From an uncultured Paracoccaceae bacterium (GTDB taxonomy: Bacteria > Pseudomonadota > Alphaproteobacteria > Rhodobacterales > Rhodobacteraceae), in NCBI GenBank assembly GCA_947494675.1, contig CANLVP010000001.1, forward strand, positions 1,686,001 to 1,750,000: 64,000 nucleotides of DNA. The letters are read 5' to 3'. Numbering within the stretch: the first letter of the stretch is position 1; each line of letters starts with the position of its first letter. The notes beneath the pieces are model-generated. The model was not told the DNA's origin. It made no database searches and saw only the letters and a list, made by a program, of their open reading frames with translations. The position numbers were made by a program, and so were the translations under genes. Positions 24,377-33,041 of this stretch are shown here, piece after piece.

Positions 24377-24870
24377 TGCACCGCCCCTTTGTGATGTGGC
24401 CTGACAAGGCGCTGCGCACGCCCGCCCAGCCGGTCGAAGAGATCACCGATGAGGTTCGCGCGATCTGGGATGAGATGATCATCGCGATGGACGCGATGCC
24501 CGGCGTCGGGCTGGCCGCCGTGCAACTGGGCATCCCGCTGGCTTTGGCCGTGGTGGACGCCAGCACTAGCCGAGGCAAGGCGGTGCGGTTGGCGAATCCA
24601 GAGGTGTTGTTTGCCAGTGCAGAGCTGCGCGAGCATTCCGAAGGCTCGCCCAATTTGCCCGGCGTACGCGCGACGATCAAACGTCCGCGCGCCGTGACGG
24701 TGCGGTTCATGAACGACCAAGGCACATGGGACCGACAGGAGTTTGTCGGGCTCCCGGCAACAAGTGTGCAGCATCAGATCGACCATCTGGCGGGCAAGAT
24801 GTTTTTTGACCATCTCAGCCGGGTGAAACGGGATATGTTGCTGAAAAAGGCCCGCAAAGCGCGGGGGTAA
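24373..24870 (+). CDS. Peptide deformylase-like protein, probably inactive (third of three)
   Basis: A 165-residue deformylase-fold protein. The first motif is kept (GVGLAAVQLG, 44-53). The second reads SEGSPNLPG, with Ser92 in place of the metal-binding cysteine. The third reads QHQIDHLAG, with Gln135 in place of the catalytic glutamate. Losing both should abolish normal deformylase chemistry, so this looks like a pseudoenzyme. The basic C-terminal helix (VKRDMLLKKARKARG) is retained, as in the first copy, which hints at ribosome binding or regulation. The start is the ATG that overlaps the second def stop. fmt follows after a repeat element. Confidence 0.9.
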   Translation: MMHRPFVMWPDKALRTPAQPVEEITDEVRAIWDEMIIAMDAMPGVGLAAVQLGIPLALAVVDASTSRGKAVRLANPEVLFASAELREHSEGSPNLPGVRATIKRPRAVTVRFMNDQGTWDRQEFVGLPATSVQHQIDHLAGKMFFDHLSRVKRDMLLKKARKARG

Positions 24871-24928
24871 GCATTTTTGTCGAAAATGCTTTGCCTCCGG
24901 CGGGGATATTTTTGGATCAAAGAAAGAC
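24871..24928 (+). repeat. GATATTTTT-tailed repeat in the fmt leader
   Basis: A hairpin GCATTTT/AAAATGC is followed by GCCTCCGGCGGGGATATTTT and TGGATCAAAGAAAG. The tail matches the copy before cobN, while the front hairpin differs. It fills the whole gap between the third def and fmt, so it must be transcribed in the def-fmt operon or end it. Confidence 0.75.
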
Positions 24929-24933
24929 CAGTG

Positions 24934-25830
24934 ATGCGCATCATCTTTATGGGAACGCCTGATTTTTCCGTCCCGGTGCTGGATGCCCTGGTCGCTGCGG
25001 GGCATGACATTGCGGCCGTCTATTGCCAGCCGCCACGTCCGGCAGGGCGCGGCAAGAAAGACCGGCCCAGCCCGGTGCAGGCGCGGGCCGAAGCGCTGGG
25101 TCTGGACGTCCGGCATCCGGTGTCGCTCAAGACGGTTGAGGCGCAGGAAGACTTTGCCACGCTGCAGGCGGACGTCGCCGTTGTGGTGGCCTATGGTTTG
25201 ATCCTGCCGCAGGCGGTTCTGGATGCGCCGCGTTTGGGTTGTCTGAACATCCATGCCAGCCTCTTGCCACGCTGGCGCGGCGCGGCCCCGATCCACCGCG
25301 CGATCATGGCCGGCGACGCAGAAACCGGGGTCTGCATCATGCAGATGGAAGCCGGGTTGGACACCGGCCCGGTGTTGCTGCGCGAGGCGCTGGCCATCGG
25401 GGCAGAAGAAACAACGGGCGGTTTGCACGATCGTTTGTCCGCCATGGGTGCGCGGATGATCGTGGACGCCGTGGCGGGGCTGCCCTTGCCCGCGACCCCC
25501 CAGCCGGACGCGGGCGTGACCTATGCCGCCAAGATCGACAAGGCCGAGGCGCAGGTGGATTGGACTCTGCCCGCCGCGCAAGTTGACCGGCTGATCCGCG
25601 GCCTGTCACCCTTTCCCGGCGCGTGGTGCGACGTAGGCGGTGAGCGGGTCAAACTGCTGGGATCGCGCCTTGCCGATGGCACAGGCGATCCGGGTCAGGT
25701 GCTGGGCGGGTTCACCGTCGCATGTAGCACAGGTGCTGTCGAAGTGACCCGCGCCCAGCGTGCGGGCAAAAAGGCGATGCCGGTGGACGAGGTGCTGAAA
25801 GGGTTGGTGCTGCCGGATCATCTGATCTGA
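24934..25830 (+). CDS. fmt: Methionyl-tRNA formyltransferase
   Basis: Formylates Met-tRNA(fMet) using 10-formyltetrahydrofolate, the partner reaction to deformylase. The 298-residue protein starts [19 protein letters not shown] and has the folate/catalytic motif [16 protein letters not shown] and the downstream [13 protein letters not shown]. The C-terminal tRNA-binding domain covers about 205-298. I chose the ATG at the conserved MRIIFMG; an upstream in-frame ATG would begin inside the repeat element. It follows three def genes, the usual grouping. Confidence 0.96.
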   Translation: MRIIFMGTPDFSVPVLDALVAAGHDIAAVYCQPPRPAGRGKKDRPSPVQARAEALGLDVRHPVSLKTVEAQEDFATLQADVAVVVAYGLILPQAVLDAPRLGCLNIHASLLPRWRGAAPIHRAIMAGDAETGVCIMQMEAGLDTGPVLLREALAIGAEETTGGLHDRLSAMGARMIVDAVAGLPLPATPQPDAGVTYAAKIDKAEAQVDWTLPAAQVDRLIRGLSPFPGAWCDVGGERVKLLGSRLADGTGDPGQVLGGFTVACSTGAVEVTRAQRAGKKAMPVDEVLKGLVLPDHLI

Positions 25831-25890
25831 GCTTGGCAAGCATTTCTAAATCGTTATAGGCTGCGATTCGACCCAGAGGAGGATCGCGCA

Positions 25891-26709
25891 ATGTCCGCAC
25901 AGATGACCACCCCACCCCGCATTGGATTTGGCACGTGGAACCGGCTTGGTGATGAAGCTTACGATAGTGTCGTGGCCGCCCTGAACGCAGGATACCGCCA
26001 TATCGATGGGGCCGAAGGCTATGACAATGAGGCTGACGTGGGTCGCGCGATTGCGGATGTCGGCCTGCCGCGCGCCGACCTTTGGGTGACCACCAAGGTG
26101 GCCCCCGAAAGCTTTGGCCCCGGTCAGATCAGACCCCATGTTGAGGCGTCGCTGGATAAGCTGGGCGTGGGGCCGGTGGACCTGTTGCTGCTGCATTACC
26201 CGTCGATTAACGATGAATACGAGATCGAGGATTACATGGCGCAGTTTGCCGCCGTATATGACGCGGGATTGACCCGCCACATCGGGGTGTCGAACTTTAC
26301 CATTCCCTACATGGATCGTGCGCTGGAACTGCTGGGTGACCGCCCGATTTTGACCAATCAGGTGGAGCTGCATCCCTTCCTGCGCAATTCCCCCATCGTG
26401 GACCATTGCCAGAAATTGGGCGTGCATCTGACCGCCTATTCACCACTGGCGCGTGGGGCTGTGACGGATGATCCGGTGTTGATGGCCGTTGCCAAGACCC
26501 ATGGCGCGACGACAGGGCAGGTGGCGCTCGCATGGTTGCTGGCCAAGGGCTATTGGGTGATCCCATCCTCCGGCAACCCCGGGCGCATCGCCGAAAACCT
26601 CGCGGCGGGGGACCTGACGCTCACCGCTGATGAGATCGCGCAGATCGACACGCTGGACCGTGATATGCGTCTGGTAAACGGGCCATGGTGCCCCACATGG
26701 GACGTCTAG
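25891..26709 (+). CDS. Aldo/keto reductase (2,5-diketo-gluconate reductase type)
   Basis: A 272-residue NADPH-dependent TIM-barrel oxidoreductase. The catalytic tetrad is visible: Asp and Tyr in HIDGAEGYDNEADVG, Lys in WVTTKVAPES and His in LLLLHYPSIND. The cofactor-binding end YWVIPSSGNPGRIAENL is typical. The size matches the short bacterial AKR5-like group. The substrate is unknown; members reduce small carbonyls and keto-acids. It is followed two bases later by a glyoxalase-fold gene on the same strand, suggesting a small carbonyl-detoxifying unit. Confidence 0.92.
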   Translation: MSAQMTTPPRIGFGTWNRLGDEAYDSVVAALNAGYRHIDGAEGYDNEADVGRAIADVGLPRADLWVTTKVAPESFGPGQIRPHVEASLDKLGVGPVDLLLLHYPSINDEYEIEDYMAQFAAVYDAGLTRHIGVSNFTIPYMDRALELLGDRPILTNQVELHPFLRNSPIVDHCQKLGVHLTAYSPLARGAVTDDPVLMAVAKTHGATTGQVALAWLLAKGYWVIPSSGNPGRIAENLAAGDLTLTADEIAQIDTLDRDMRLVNGPWCPTWDV

Positions 26710-26710
26710 G

Positions 26711-27145
26711 ATGCCGCATCGGGACGTGCCATTTGCGCTTGTTGGGATCGACCACGTGGTCTTTCTGGTTGATGACCTCGACCGGGCCGTGACCTGGTAT
26801 CGCGAGGTTCTGGGCTGCCCGTCGGGCTATTCCTATCCCGCCTTGGGGATGGAACAGGTCTGGGCCGGGTCCGCTTTGATCGTGCTGTGGGACACCACAC
26901 ACCCCGGTGCCAAAAGCGCGGTGCCACCCGTCGCGGGCGGGCGCAACGTCGATCACGTCTGCATCACCACCACCCCCTTTGATCACGCCGATATGCGCGC
27001 GCATCTGGCCGCACATGGTGTTGCGATTGAACGCGAGGCAATGCACGGTGGGGCACGCGGCATGGGCCATTCGTTCTACATCCACGACCCCTTTGGCAAT
27101 AAGCTCGAGATCAAGGGCCCCGCCGAATATCCCGACGGGCGCTAG
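26711..27145 (+). CDS. VOC-superfamily (glyoxalase/dioxygenase fold) protein
   Basis: A 144-residue metal-binding protein with paired beta-alpha-beta-beta-beta modules. VGIDHVVFLVDDLDRAVTWYREVLGC starts the first, with the His metal ligand; VDHVCITT starts the second; and HSFYIHDPFGNKLEIKGP carries the closing glutamate ligand. This fits the VOC family (glyoxalase I, extradiol dioxygenases, fosfomycin-resistance-like proteins) without pinning a reaction. It sits between an aldo/keto reductase and a LysE exporter in the same direction with short gaps. Confidence 0.9.
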   Translation: MPHRDVPFALVGIDHVVFLVDDLDRAVTWYREVLGCPSGYSYPALGMEQVWAGSALIVLWDTTHPGAKSAVPPVAGGRNVDHVCITTTPFDHADMRAHLAAHGVAIEREAMHGGARGMGHSFYIHDPFGNKLEIKGPAEYPDGR

Positions 27146-27169
27146 CGCCCCGCAGCAAGGAGAACGGAC

Positions 27170-27778
27170 ATGTCGATTGAGTTTCTGCTGACATCGCTTG
27201 TGGTGGTCCTGCTGCCCGGAACCGGGGTGATCTATACGCTGGCCATCGGGCTGGGGCGCGGGTTTCGGGCCAGTGTCGCCGCGGCCTTTGGCTGCACGCT
27301 GGGCATCGTGCCCGCAGCGGTTGCCAGCATCATCGGCTTGGCGGCCTTGCTGCACACCAGCGCCCTGGCGTTTCAGGTGATCAAATTTCTGGGCGTCGCC
27401 TACCTGTTCTACATGGCGTGGAAAATCCTCAAGGACGACGCGGTGATGGAGGTGTCCGAGGATAAGACCCGCACCGGCTATCTGCGTATCGCGACAACCG
27501 GAACGCTGCTGAACGTGCTGAACCCCAAGCTGTCGCTGTTCTTTCTGGCCTTCCTGCCGCAGTTCATCGCGCCGGGCGCCGCAGATGCCACCGCCGCGCT
27601 GGTGGTGTTGGCGCTGGTCTTTATGGTGATGACCTTCGCGGTTTTCGTGCTCTACGGCGCCTTTGCATCCTATGCGCGCGACTACGTGATCCAGCGCCCA
27701 TCGGTGATGACATGGATCAAGCGTTGCTTTGCCGGGACGTTTGGATTTCTTGGCGCAAAGCTTGCCGTGTCGACCTAG
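27170..27778 (+). CDS. LysE/RhtB family exporter
   Basis: A 202-residue inner-membrane protein with about six hydrophobic helices and the family signature near the start (LVVVLLPGTGVIYTLAIGLGRGF), then FLGVAYLFYMAWKIL and LLNVLNPKLSLFFLAFLPQF. LysE/RhtB proteins export amino acids such as homoserine, threonine or lysine. A GGAG ribosome site precedes the ATG. It may share a transcript with the preceding VOC and AKR genes. The substrate cannot be predicted. Confidence 0.92.
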   Translation: MSIEFLLTSLVVVLLPGTGVIYTLAIGLGRGFRASVAAAFGCTLGIVPAAVASIIGLAALLHTSALAFQVIKFLGVAYLFYMAWKILKDDAVMEVSEDKTRTGYLRIATTGTLLNVLNPKLSLFFLAFLPQFIAPGAADATAALVVLALVFMVMTFAVFVLYGAFASYARDYVIQRPSVMTWIKRCFAGTFGFLGAKLAVST

Positions 27779-27803
27779 GGCCTGATGGCGCAGAGGCCCC
27801 GCC

Positions 27804-28427
27804 ATGATGATCACCGAGATTGAGGATTATTTCACCAAAGGCTGCGGCCGCTGCGACAGGTTTGACACGCCCGATTGTTCGGCTGCGCGCTGGGCGCAGG
27901 GCTTGGCAGAGTTGCGTCGGATTTGTCTGGGCACGGGGCTGGATGAGGCGGTGAAGTGGGGGCACCCCTGCAATGTCCGCAATGGCCGCAACATCGCGAT
28001 CTTTGGCGCGTTTCGCGACAATTTCCGCCTGACGTTCTTTAAGGCCGCTCTGCTCAAAGACCCGCATGGCGTCTTGGAAACCCAAGGCCCCAACAGCCAC
28101 ACGCCCGAGACGATCCGCTTTTCGGACCACGGAGATGTGGTCGCGAAAGAACCCATCATCTGCGCCTATCTGGACGAGGCGATTGGCTACGCCGACGCAG
28201 GCATCAAACCGGTCAAAGTGGTGCGCGAAGTGCCGATCCCGGATGAGCTGATTGAGGCGCTGGATGCCGACCCGGAACTGGCAGAGGCTTTTGCCGCGCT
28301 CACGCCGGGACGGCAGAAAAGCTATGCGTTCAACCTTGGCCAAGCCAAGCAATCCGCCACGCGCACCGCACGGATCATCAAGTTTCGCGACAAGATCATC
28401 GCGGGCAAGGGCGCGCAGGAACGCTAG
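27804..28427 (+). CDS. YdeI-family protein (DUF1801/OmdA-like)
   Basis: A 207-residue cytoplasmic protein of the YdeI/OmpD-associated family. The N-terminal DUF1801-like half includes LDEAVKWGHPCNVRNGRNIAIFGAF. The C-terminal bacteriocin-protection (OmdA) half includes VVREVPIPDELIEALDADPELAEAFAALTPGRQKSYAFNL. Known relatives are linked to resistance to antimicrobial peptides, with unknown mechanism. It is downstream of the LysE-type gene and converges on the RNase T2 gene with a four-base overlap. Confidence 0.85.
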   Translation: MMITEIEDYFTKGCGRCDRFDTPDCSAARWAQGLAELRRICLGTGLDEAVKWGHPCNVRNGRNIAIFGAFRDNFRLTFFKAALLKDPHGVLETQGPNSHTPETIRFSDHGDVVAKEPIICAYLDEAIGYADAGIKPVKVVREVPIPDELIEALDADPELAEAFAALTPGRQKSYAFNLGQAKQSATRTARIIKFRDKIIAGKGAQER

Positions 28428-29053
28428 TCGATCGCCGAGAACGCGGCATCCTGCAAAGTGCAATCGCGGATCACATCGGCCCCGCAGGTGCGGTATTCCA
28501 GATCGCGTGTCAGGCAAATCCGCGCCTCTTGAATGGCGCCAGCCTTACAGGTGATGGTGATCTGATCTGCGGACAGGTCGGGGTTGTCGCGCAAGAACGC
28601 CTCTTCGATCAGGGACGCAGGCAGGGTCACATCACGGGTCAGATCGCGCAGCACCGCAGGGCGCGTGACCTTTTCATAGGCCAGCCGCGCCAGCGCATAG
28701 TAATCATCTGCCGCCAACCCGGCACAGACGCCATGCTTGTTCCACTGGTACCACGCAAGGCCAGAGGTCCCCATGATATCGGCCATCTCGCCCGTCATCG
28801 CACGCGACGGGTTGCGCTGGCTGCTGGGGCAATTTGCAGGCCAGCCGCGTTCAAACTGCGGCCACAGCCCATGCATGATCCAGCCAAAATCAGCATCGTC
28901 CTCGCATTGGGTGGAGCCTTTGGCGCGGCCCTCCAGATCGCACCAATTGGGCGACCACGACAGCGACAGCACGTAATAGTCAAACTCCCCCGCGACATCT
29001 TGCGCCGATACAGGCGCGGCGAGGGCAATCAACAGGGCAATCAGGCGGCGCAT
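28424..29053 (-). CDS. Ribonuclease T2 family protein, secreted
   Basis: A 209-residue periplasmic or secreted RNase that cuts single-stranded RNA through 2',3'-cyclic phosphates. A signal peptide (MRRLIALLIALAAPVSA) is followed by both catalytic blocks: FGWIMHGLWPQ (CAS I histidine) and WYQWNKHGVCAG (CAS II, Glu replaced by Asn-Lys spacing but the His kept). Several cysteines fit disulfides. I use the internal ATG at MRRLIALL, since the longer start only adds a short polar stretch before the signal peptide. A cyclic-nucleotide phosphodiesterase elsewhere in the window could act on its products. Confidence 0.9.
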   Translation of the reverse strand: MRRLIALLIALAAPVSAQDVAGEFDYYVLSLSWSPNWCDLEGRAKGSTQCEDDADFGWIMHGLWPQFERGWPANCPSSQRNPSRAMTGEMADIMGTSGLAWYQWNKHGVCAGLAADDYYALARLAYEKVTRPAVLRDLTRDVTLPASLIEEAFLRDNPDLSADQITITCKAGAIQEARICLTRDLEYRTCGADVIRDCTLQDAAFSAID

Positions 29054-29185
29054 TTGGGGTCTTTCCAACTGGGATTTGCGCGATTATATACGCCTCAAGT
29101 TCCCCGACAATGCGAACCCGGCCCAATCAGCGGTCTGCCCCTTCAAGGGCGCGGGAGAGGCTTGTTTGAATTAGGAGTAAGACAT

Positions 29186-29944
29186 ATGGCACAGAACCTG
29201 CCGATCATGGCCAAAGCGACAGCCGTCTGGCTGTGCGACAACACCACAATGACCTTCAAGCAGATCGCCGATTTCTGCGGCCTGCACGAGCTTGAAGTAC
29301 AGGGCATCGCCGACGGCGACGTGGCAACCGGCGTCAAGGGCTTTGACCCCGTGGCCAACAAGCAGCTGACCCAGGAAGAGATCGACAAGGGCGAAGCGGA
29401 CCCGCTGCACAAGCTCAAGCTGCTGTATAACCCCGCCTCTGCCGGTGAGGAAAAGCGCCGTGGCCCGCGTTATACGCCCCTGTCCAAGCGTCAGGATCGC
29501 CCGGCCTCGATCTATTGGCTGGTGAAGTTCCACCCCGAATTGTCCGACGGTCAGATTTCCAAGCTTGTAGGCACGACGAAGCCAACCATTCAGGCGATCC
29601 GCGAGCGGACCCACTGGAACATCAACAACCTTGAACCAATTGACCCCGTTGCCCTTGGCCTGTGCAAACAGTCAGAGCTGGACGCCGCGGTGCAAAAGGC
29701 CAATGCCAAGAAGGCGAAAGAGGGCGAGGTCATGTCAGATGACGAGCGCCGCAAGCTGGTCAGCACCGAACAATCGCTGGGCATGGAGCCTGAGCCAAAG
29801 ATGCCAAGCGCGATGGCTGGCCTTGAAACCTTCAGCCTCTCTGACCCCCGTGACGAGGGCGAGGAAGAAGAAGACAAACGCGACGTCTCAGACGCCGACA
29901 GCTTCTTTAACCTGCCTGAAGACGGCGACAAAGACGACGATTAA
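29186..29944 (+). CDS. trcR: Cell-cycle transcriptional regulator TrcR (DUF1013)
   Basis: A 252-residue DNA-binding protein of the alphaproteobacterial DUF1013/TrcR family, which works with the cell-cycle network. The N-terminal half has helix-turn-helix-like segments (TMTFKQIADFCGLHELEVQGIADG and later SDGQISKLVGTTKPTIQAIRERT), and the C-terminus is a long acidic tail ending in Asp repeats. The start is the ATG preceded by TAGGAG. A longer open frame upstream overlaps the RNase T2 gene antisense and is not used. It is monocistronic, closed by a strong terminator. Confidence 0.94.
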   Translation: MAQNLPIMAKATAVWLCDNTTMTFKQIADFCGLHELEVQGIADGDVATGVKGFDPVANKQLTQEEIDKGEADPLHKLKLLYNPASAGEEKRRGPRYTPLSKRQDRPASIYWLVKFHPELSDGQISKLVGTTKPTIQAIRERTHWNINNLEPIDPVALGLCKQSELDAAVQKANAKKAKEGEVMSDDERRKLVSTEQSLGMEPEPKMPSAMAGLETFSLSDPRDEGEEEEDKRDVSDADSFFNLPEDGDKDDD

Positions 29945-29957
29945 TCTGGCCTTTGTG

Positions 29958-29996
29958 CCAACAAAAAGCCCCGCTTTGTGCGGGGCTTTTTGTTGG
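29958..29996. terminator. Strong bidirectional terminator after trcR
   Basis: CCAACAAAAAGCCCCGC pairs perfectly over 17 bases with GCGGGGCTTTTTGTTGG around a five-base loop. A- and T-rich arms flank the GC core, so it can stop transcription from both sides. It ends trcR and may also catch read-through from the recR side. Confidence 0.92.
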
Positions 29997-30147
29997 GGCT
30001 TGCGGGTTTGAACCCAAAGCAACAACTTTAGCCGGGCCATCGCCGACCCGAGGGGGCGGGTCGTCGATGGCTCGGCGCCTGCGGCTTGATTCCGGGCCAG
30101 TTGCGCGTTGAATGGATGACGGTTTTGTCCGCAAAGTGGATCTTGGT

Positions 30148-30750
30148 TCACAGCGACTTGCGTGCATTGAGCGCTGCGGTGATCGTCCCATCGTCCAGGT
30201 AATCCAATTCTCCACCCACGGGCACGCCCTGCGCCAATGAAGTGACCGTCACGCCGGGCAGTTGGTCGGCAATGTAATGCGCCGTGGTTTGGCCGTCGAT
30301 GGTGGCCGACAGCGCGAGGATCACTTCGCTAATGCCTTCGGTCTTGATCCGGTCGATCAGTTTGGGGATGCGCAGGTCTTCGGGGCCGACAGCATCGAGG
30401 GCCGAGAGCGTGCCGCCAAGCACGTGATAGCGGCCCTTGAACACCGCAGCGCGCTCCATCGCCCAGAGGTCGGCCACATCCTCGACCACGCAAATCTCGC
30501 CGGTGGCGCGCTTTTCCGAGATGCAGATGTCGCAGATATCCGTGGTGCCGATATTGCCGCAGTTGAGGCATTCGCGCGCCGTGGCCCCGACCTTTTGCAT
30601 CGCCTCCGCCAAGGGGATCAGCACCTGCCCGCGCTTTTTGATCAGGTGCAGCACAGCCCGGCGGGCAGAGCGCGGACCAAGGCCCGGCAGCTTGGCCAGC
30701 AGCGCGATCAGGTCTTCAAGGTCTTCTGTGCCGTTTGTCATCGGGTGCAA
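30148..30750 (-). CDS. recR: Recombination protein RecR
   Basis: A 200-residue partner of RecF and RecO that helps load RecA at gaps. It shows the helix-hairpin-helix [15 protein letters not shown] and a four-cysteine zinc finger [17 protein letters not shown] Toprim domain follows, from [28 protein letters not shown] to the end. The length is normal. It is the last gene of the dnaX-ybaB-recR set, a classic replication-repair operon, though here a repeat element with two small hairpins lies before it. Confidence 0.96.
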   Translation of the reverse strand: MHPMTNGTEDLEDLIALLAKLPGLGPRSARRAVLHLIKKRGQVLIPLAEAMQKVGATARECLNCGNIGTTDICDICISEKRATGEICVVEDVADLWAMERAAVFKGRYHVLGGTLSALDAVGPEDLRIPKLIDRIKTEGISEVILALSATIDGQTTAHYIADQLPGVTVTSLAQGVPVGGELDYLDDGTITAALNARKSL

Positions 30751-30826
30751 AATCCTGACACAGGATTTTGGTCAAATCCTTGGCAGGATTTGATGCCTCC
30801 GGCGGGGATATTTTGAACCGAAAAAT
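30749..30826 (+). repeat. GATATTTT-tailed repeat between ybaB and recR
   Basis: Two small perfect hairpins, AAAATCCT/AGGATTTT and AAATCCT/AGGATTT, are followed by GCCTCCGGCGGGGATATTTT and GAACCGAAAAA. The core equals the copy before fmt, while the tail equals the copy inside cobN. It reads on the plus strand although both flanking genes are on the minus strand. Confidence 0.7.
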
Positions 30827-30838
30827 GCAGGGGAGCGT

Positions 30839-31183
30839 CTAGAATGGGAGGTTCATGCCGGGGGGCAGGCCCATGGCCTCGGCCATTTTCGACATCTCTT
30901 GTTGGCTGCGCTCTGTTGCGCGGGATTGGGCGTCTTTGATCGCTGCAAGGATCAGGTCCTCGACAACTTCCTTGTCATCGCCGTTGAAAATGCTGGGGTC
31001 GATATCGAGGCCCTTGAGCTCGCCCTTGGCGGTTGCCGTCGCCTTGACCAGACCCGCGCCGCTTTCGCCCGTGACCATGATGTTGTCCAGGTCGTCCTGC
31101 ATCTGGGCCATCTTGCCCTGCATTTCCTGCGCCTGTTTCATCATCTTGGCCATATCGCCAAGACCGCCTAATCCTTTGAGCAT
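30839..31183 (-). CDS. YbaB/EbfC family nucleoid-associated protein
   Basis: A 114-residue DNA-binding dimer of the YbaB/EbfC family. The long N-terminal helix (LGDMAKMMKQAQEMQGKMAQM) and the core (GLVKATATAKGELKGLDIDPS followed by DLILAAIKDAQSRATER) are diagnostic. It is found next to dnaX and recR in most bacteria and is thought to act in nucleoid organisation or recombination. It lies 47 bases downstream of dnaX on the same strand. Confidence 0.94.
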   Translation of the reverse strand: MLKGLGGLGDMAKMMKQAQEMQGKMAQMQDDLDNIMVTGESGAGLVKATATAKGELKGLDIDPSIFNGDDKEVVEDLILAAIKDAQSRATERSQQEMSKMAEAMGLPPGMNLPF

Positions 31184-31230
31184 TTCGTGGTCTCCAATGT
31201 CATACGTTCAGGTTGCAGATAGGGGTTCGA

Positions 31231-32976
31231 TCAGTCCTCGTCAAAGGGGTCCCACTCATCATCAACCTCTGGCAGCGCGTCTTCTAGCGCCTCTTGGGTC
31301 TTATCTTTTTCGGTCTCAATCTTGGTAATCTTGGCCTTGGGAAAGGTCGCAAGGACCGCCTGCATCAGCGGGTGTTCCTGCACCAGTTGCTTCAGCGCGT
31401 TTTCGGCGGCATCGCGCAGCTCAGCAATGGTCGGCTCACCGCCTTCGCTCACAACCGTGATCGCCCAGCGGTTGCCGGTCCAGGCCTGCAGACGGCTGCC
31501 CAGCTTTTGCACCAGATCACGCGGCGCGCGGTCGGTGGGGTTCACCGTGATGCGCCCTGGTTGATAGGCCACCAGCCGTAGACAGGTTTCCACATCCACC
31601 AGCAGCTTTACGTCGCGATGGGTGCGGATCAGTTCCACTACGTCCTCGAACCGGGCATAATGCGCAAGGGCATCGGTATCGGCAGCGACAGCAAGCGCCG
31701 CGGATGGGCCCGCTGGGCCGCTGTGGGTTGGCGTGGCTGTTGAGGAGATCGCCTGCGTTGTGCCACCTGTCGGGGCGGGTCTGCCGCCCGATGGGCCACC
31801 GGATGGCGGCGGCGTGGCGTCCTGCAGTTTCTTCACCAGCTCGTCCGGCGTTGGCAGATCGGCCACATGGGTCAGACGGATCACCGCCATCTCTGCGGCC
31901 ATCATGGCGTTGGGGGCGACGCTGACCTCTTCCAAAGATTTCAACAGCATCTGCCACATCCGGCTAAGCACACGCATCGGCAGCCCAGCGGCCATGGCCT
32001 GACCGCGGGTGCGCTCATCGGGGCTGATGGTGGGGTCTTCGGCGGCGTCGGGCGTGATCTTGATCACGCTGACCCAATGGCAAACCTCGGCCAGATCACG
32101 CAGCACGGCCATCGGATCGGCACCGTCGGAATATTGCGACGACAGTTCGTTCAGGGCCGCGGCAGCCTCGCCCCGCAGGATCATATCAAAGAGGTCAAGG
32201 ATACGCCCTCGGTCGGCCAGCCCTAGCATGGCGCGCACCTGATCGGCGGTGGTTTCCCCCGCGCCGTGGCTAATCGCTTGATCCAAAAGAGATTCCGCGT
32301 CCCGTGCTGAGCCTTCCGCAGCGCGGGTGATCAACGCAAGCGCATCATCCGAAATCTCGGCCCCTTCGGCGGTCGAGATCTTGCGCAAAAGCGCGATCAT
32401 CACTTCGGGTTCGATCCGCCGCAGATCAAAGCGCTGGCAGCGCGACAGGACGGTCACCGGCACCTTTCGAATTTCCGTGGTCGCAAAGATGAATTTGGCG
32501 TGGGCGGGGGGCTCTTCCAGCGTCTTGAGCAGCGCGTTGAAGGCGCTGGTCGACAGCATGTGAACCTCATCGATGATGAAGATCTTGAACCGGGCAGAGG
32601 CCGCGCGATAGCTCACCGTTTCGATGATCGCATCGCGGATATTCTGGACGCCGGTGTTGGATGCAGCGTCCATTTCCATGACGTCCACATGGCGGCCTTC
32701 CATGATCGCCACGCAGTGTTCGCATTCCCCGCAAGGGTCGGTCGTTGGCCCGCCTTGTCCGTCTTTTCCGATGCAATTCATGCCCTTGGCGATGATCCGC
32801 GCGGTCGTGGTTTTGCCTGTGCCGCGGATGCCCGTCATGATGAACGCCTGCGCGATGCGGTCCGCGTCAAAGGCGTTTTTCAAGGTGCGGACCATGGCGT
32901 CTTGTCCGACCAGATCGGCGAAAGTTTCGGGCCGGTATTTGCGGGCGAGGACCTGATAGGCGGGTTGGTCTGACAT
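31231..32976 (-). CDS. dnaX: DNA polymerase III subunit gamma/tau
   Basis: The clamp-loader ATPase of the replisome, 581 residues. The N-terminal AAA+ module has QVLARKYRPETFADLVGQD, Walker A GIRGTGKTTTAR, a zinc site around CGECEHC and Walker B IFIIDEVHMLS, with the sensor SRCQRFDLRRI. A Pro/Gly/Ser-rich linker at about 395-435 leads to the C-terminal tau region that binds the polymerase and helicase. I saw no clear A-rich slippery site, so a separate gamma form by frameshifting is not supported. It is first in the operon with ybaB and recR. Confidence 0.97.
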   Translation of the reverse strand: MSDQPAYQVLARKYRPETFADLVGQDAMVRTLKNAFDADRIAQAFIMTGIRGTGKTTTARIIAKGMNCIGKDGQGGPTTDPCGECEHCVAIMEGRHVDVMEMDAASNTGVQNIRDAIIETVSYRAASARFKIFIIDEVHMLSTSAFNALLKTLEEPPAHAKFIFATTEIRKVPVTVLSRCQRFDLRRIEPEVMIALLRKISTAEGAEISDDALALITRAAEGSARDAESLLDQAISHGAGETTADQVRAMLGLADRGRILDLFDMILRGEAAAALNELSSQYSDGADPMAVLRDLAEVCHWVSVIKITPDAAEDPTISPDERTRGQAMAAGLPMRVLSRMWQMLLKSLEEVSVAPNAMMAAEMAVIRLTHVADLPTPDELVKKLQDATPPPSGGPSGGRPAPTGGTTQAISSTATPTHSGPAGPSAALAVAADTDALAHYARFEDVVELIRTHRDVKLLVDVETCLRLVAYQPGRITVNPTDRAPRDLVQKLGSRLQAWTGNRWAITVVSEGGEPTIAELRDAAENALKQLVQEHPLMQAVLATFPKAKITKIETEKDKTQEALEDALPEVDDEWDPFDED

Positions 32977-33041
32977 GACTGCTTTCGTCGGATTCGGATG
33001 ACCGGATCAGACTAGGGGGCCGGGGGCCAGAGGTCCACCGC

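Noticed and set aside
28529-29185. An N-terminal extension of TrcR
   Set aside because: The extension is antisense to the RNase T2 gene; the ATG at 29186 has TAGGAG and begins the conserved family region.
31231-32976. Programmed frameshift in dnaX giving a gamma form
   Set aside because: No A-rich slippery heptamer with a following stem was seen on the coding strand.
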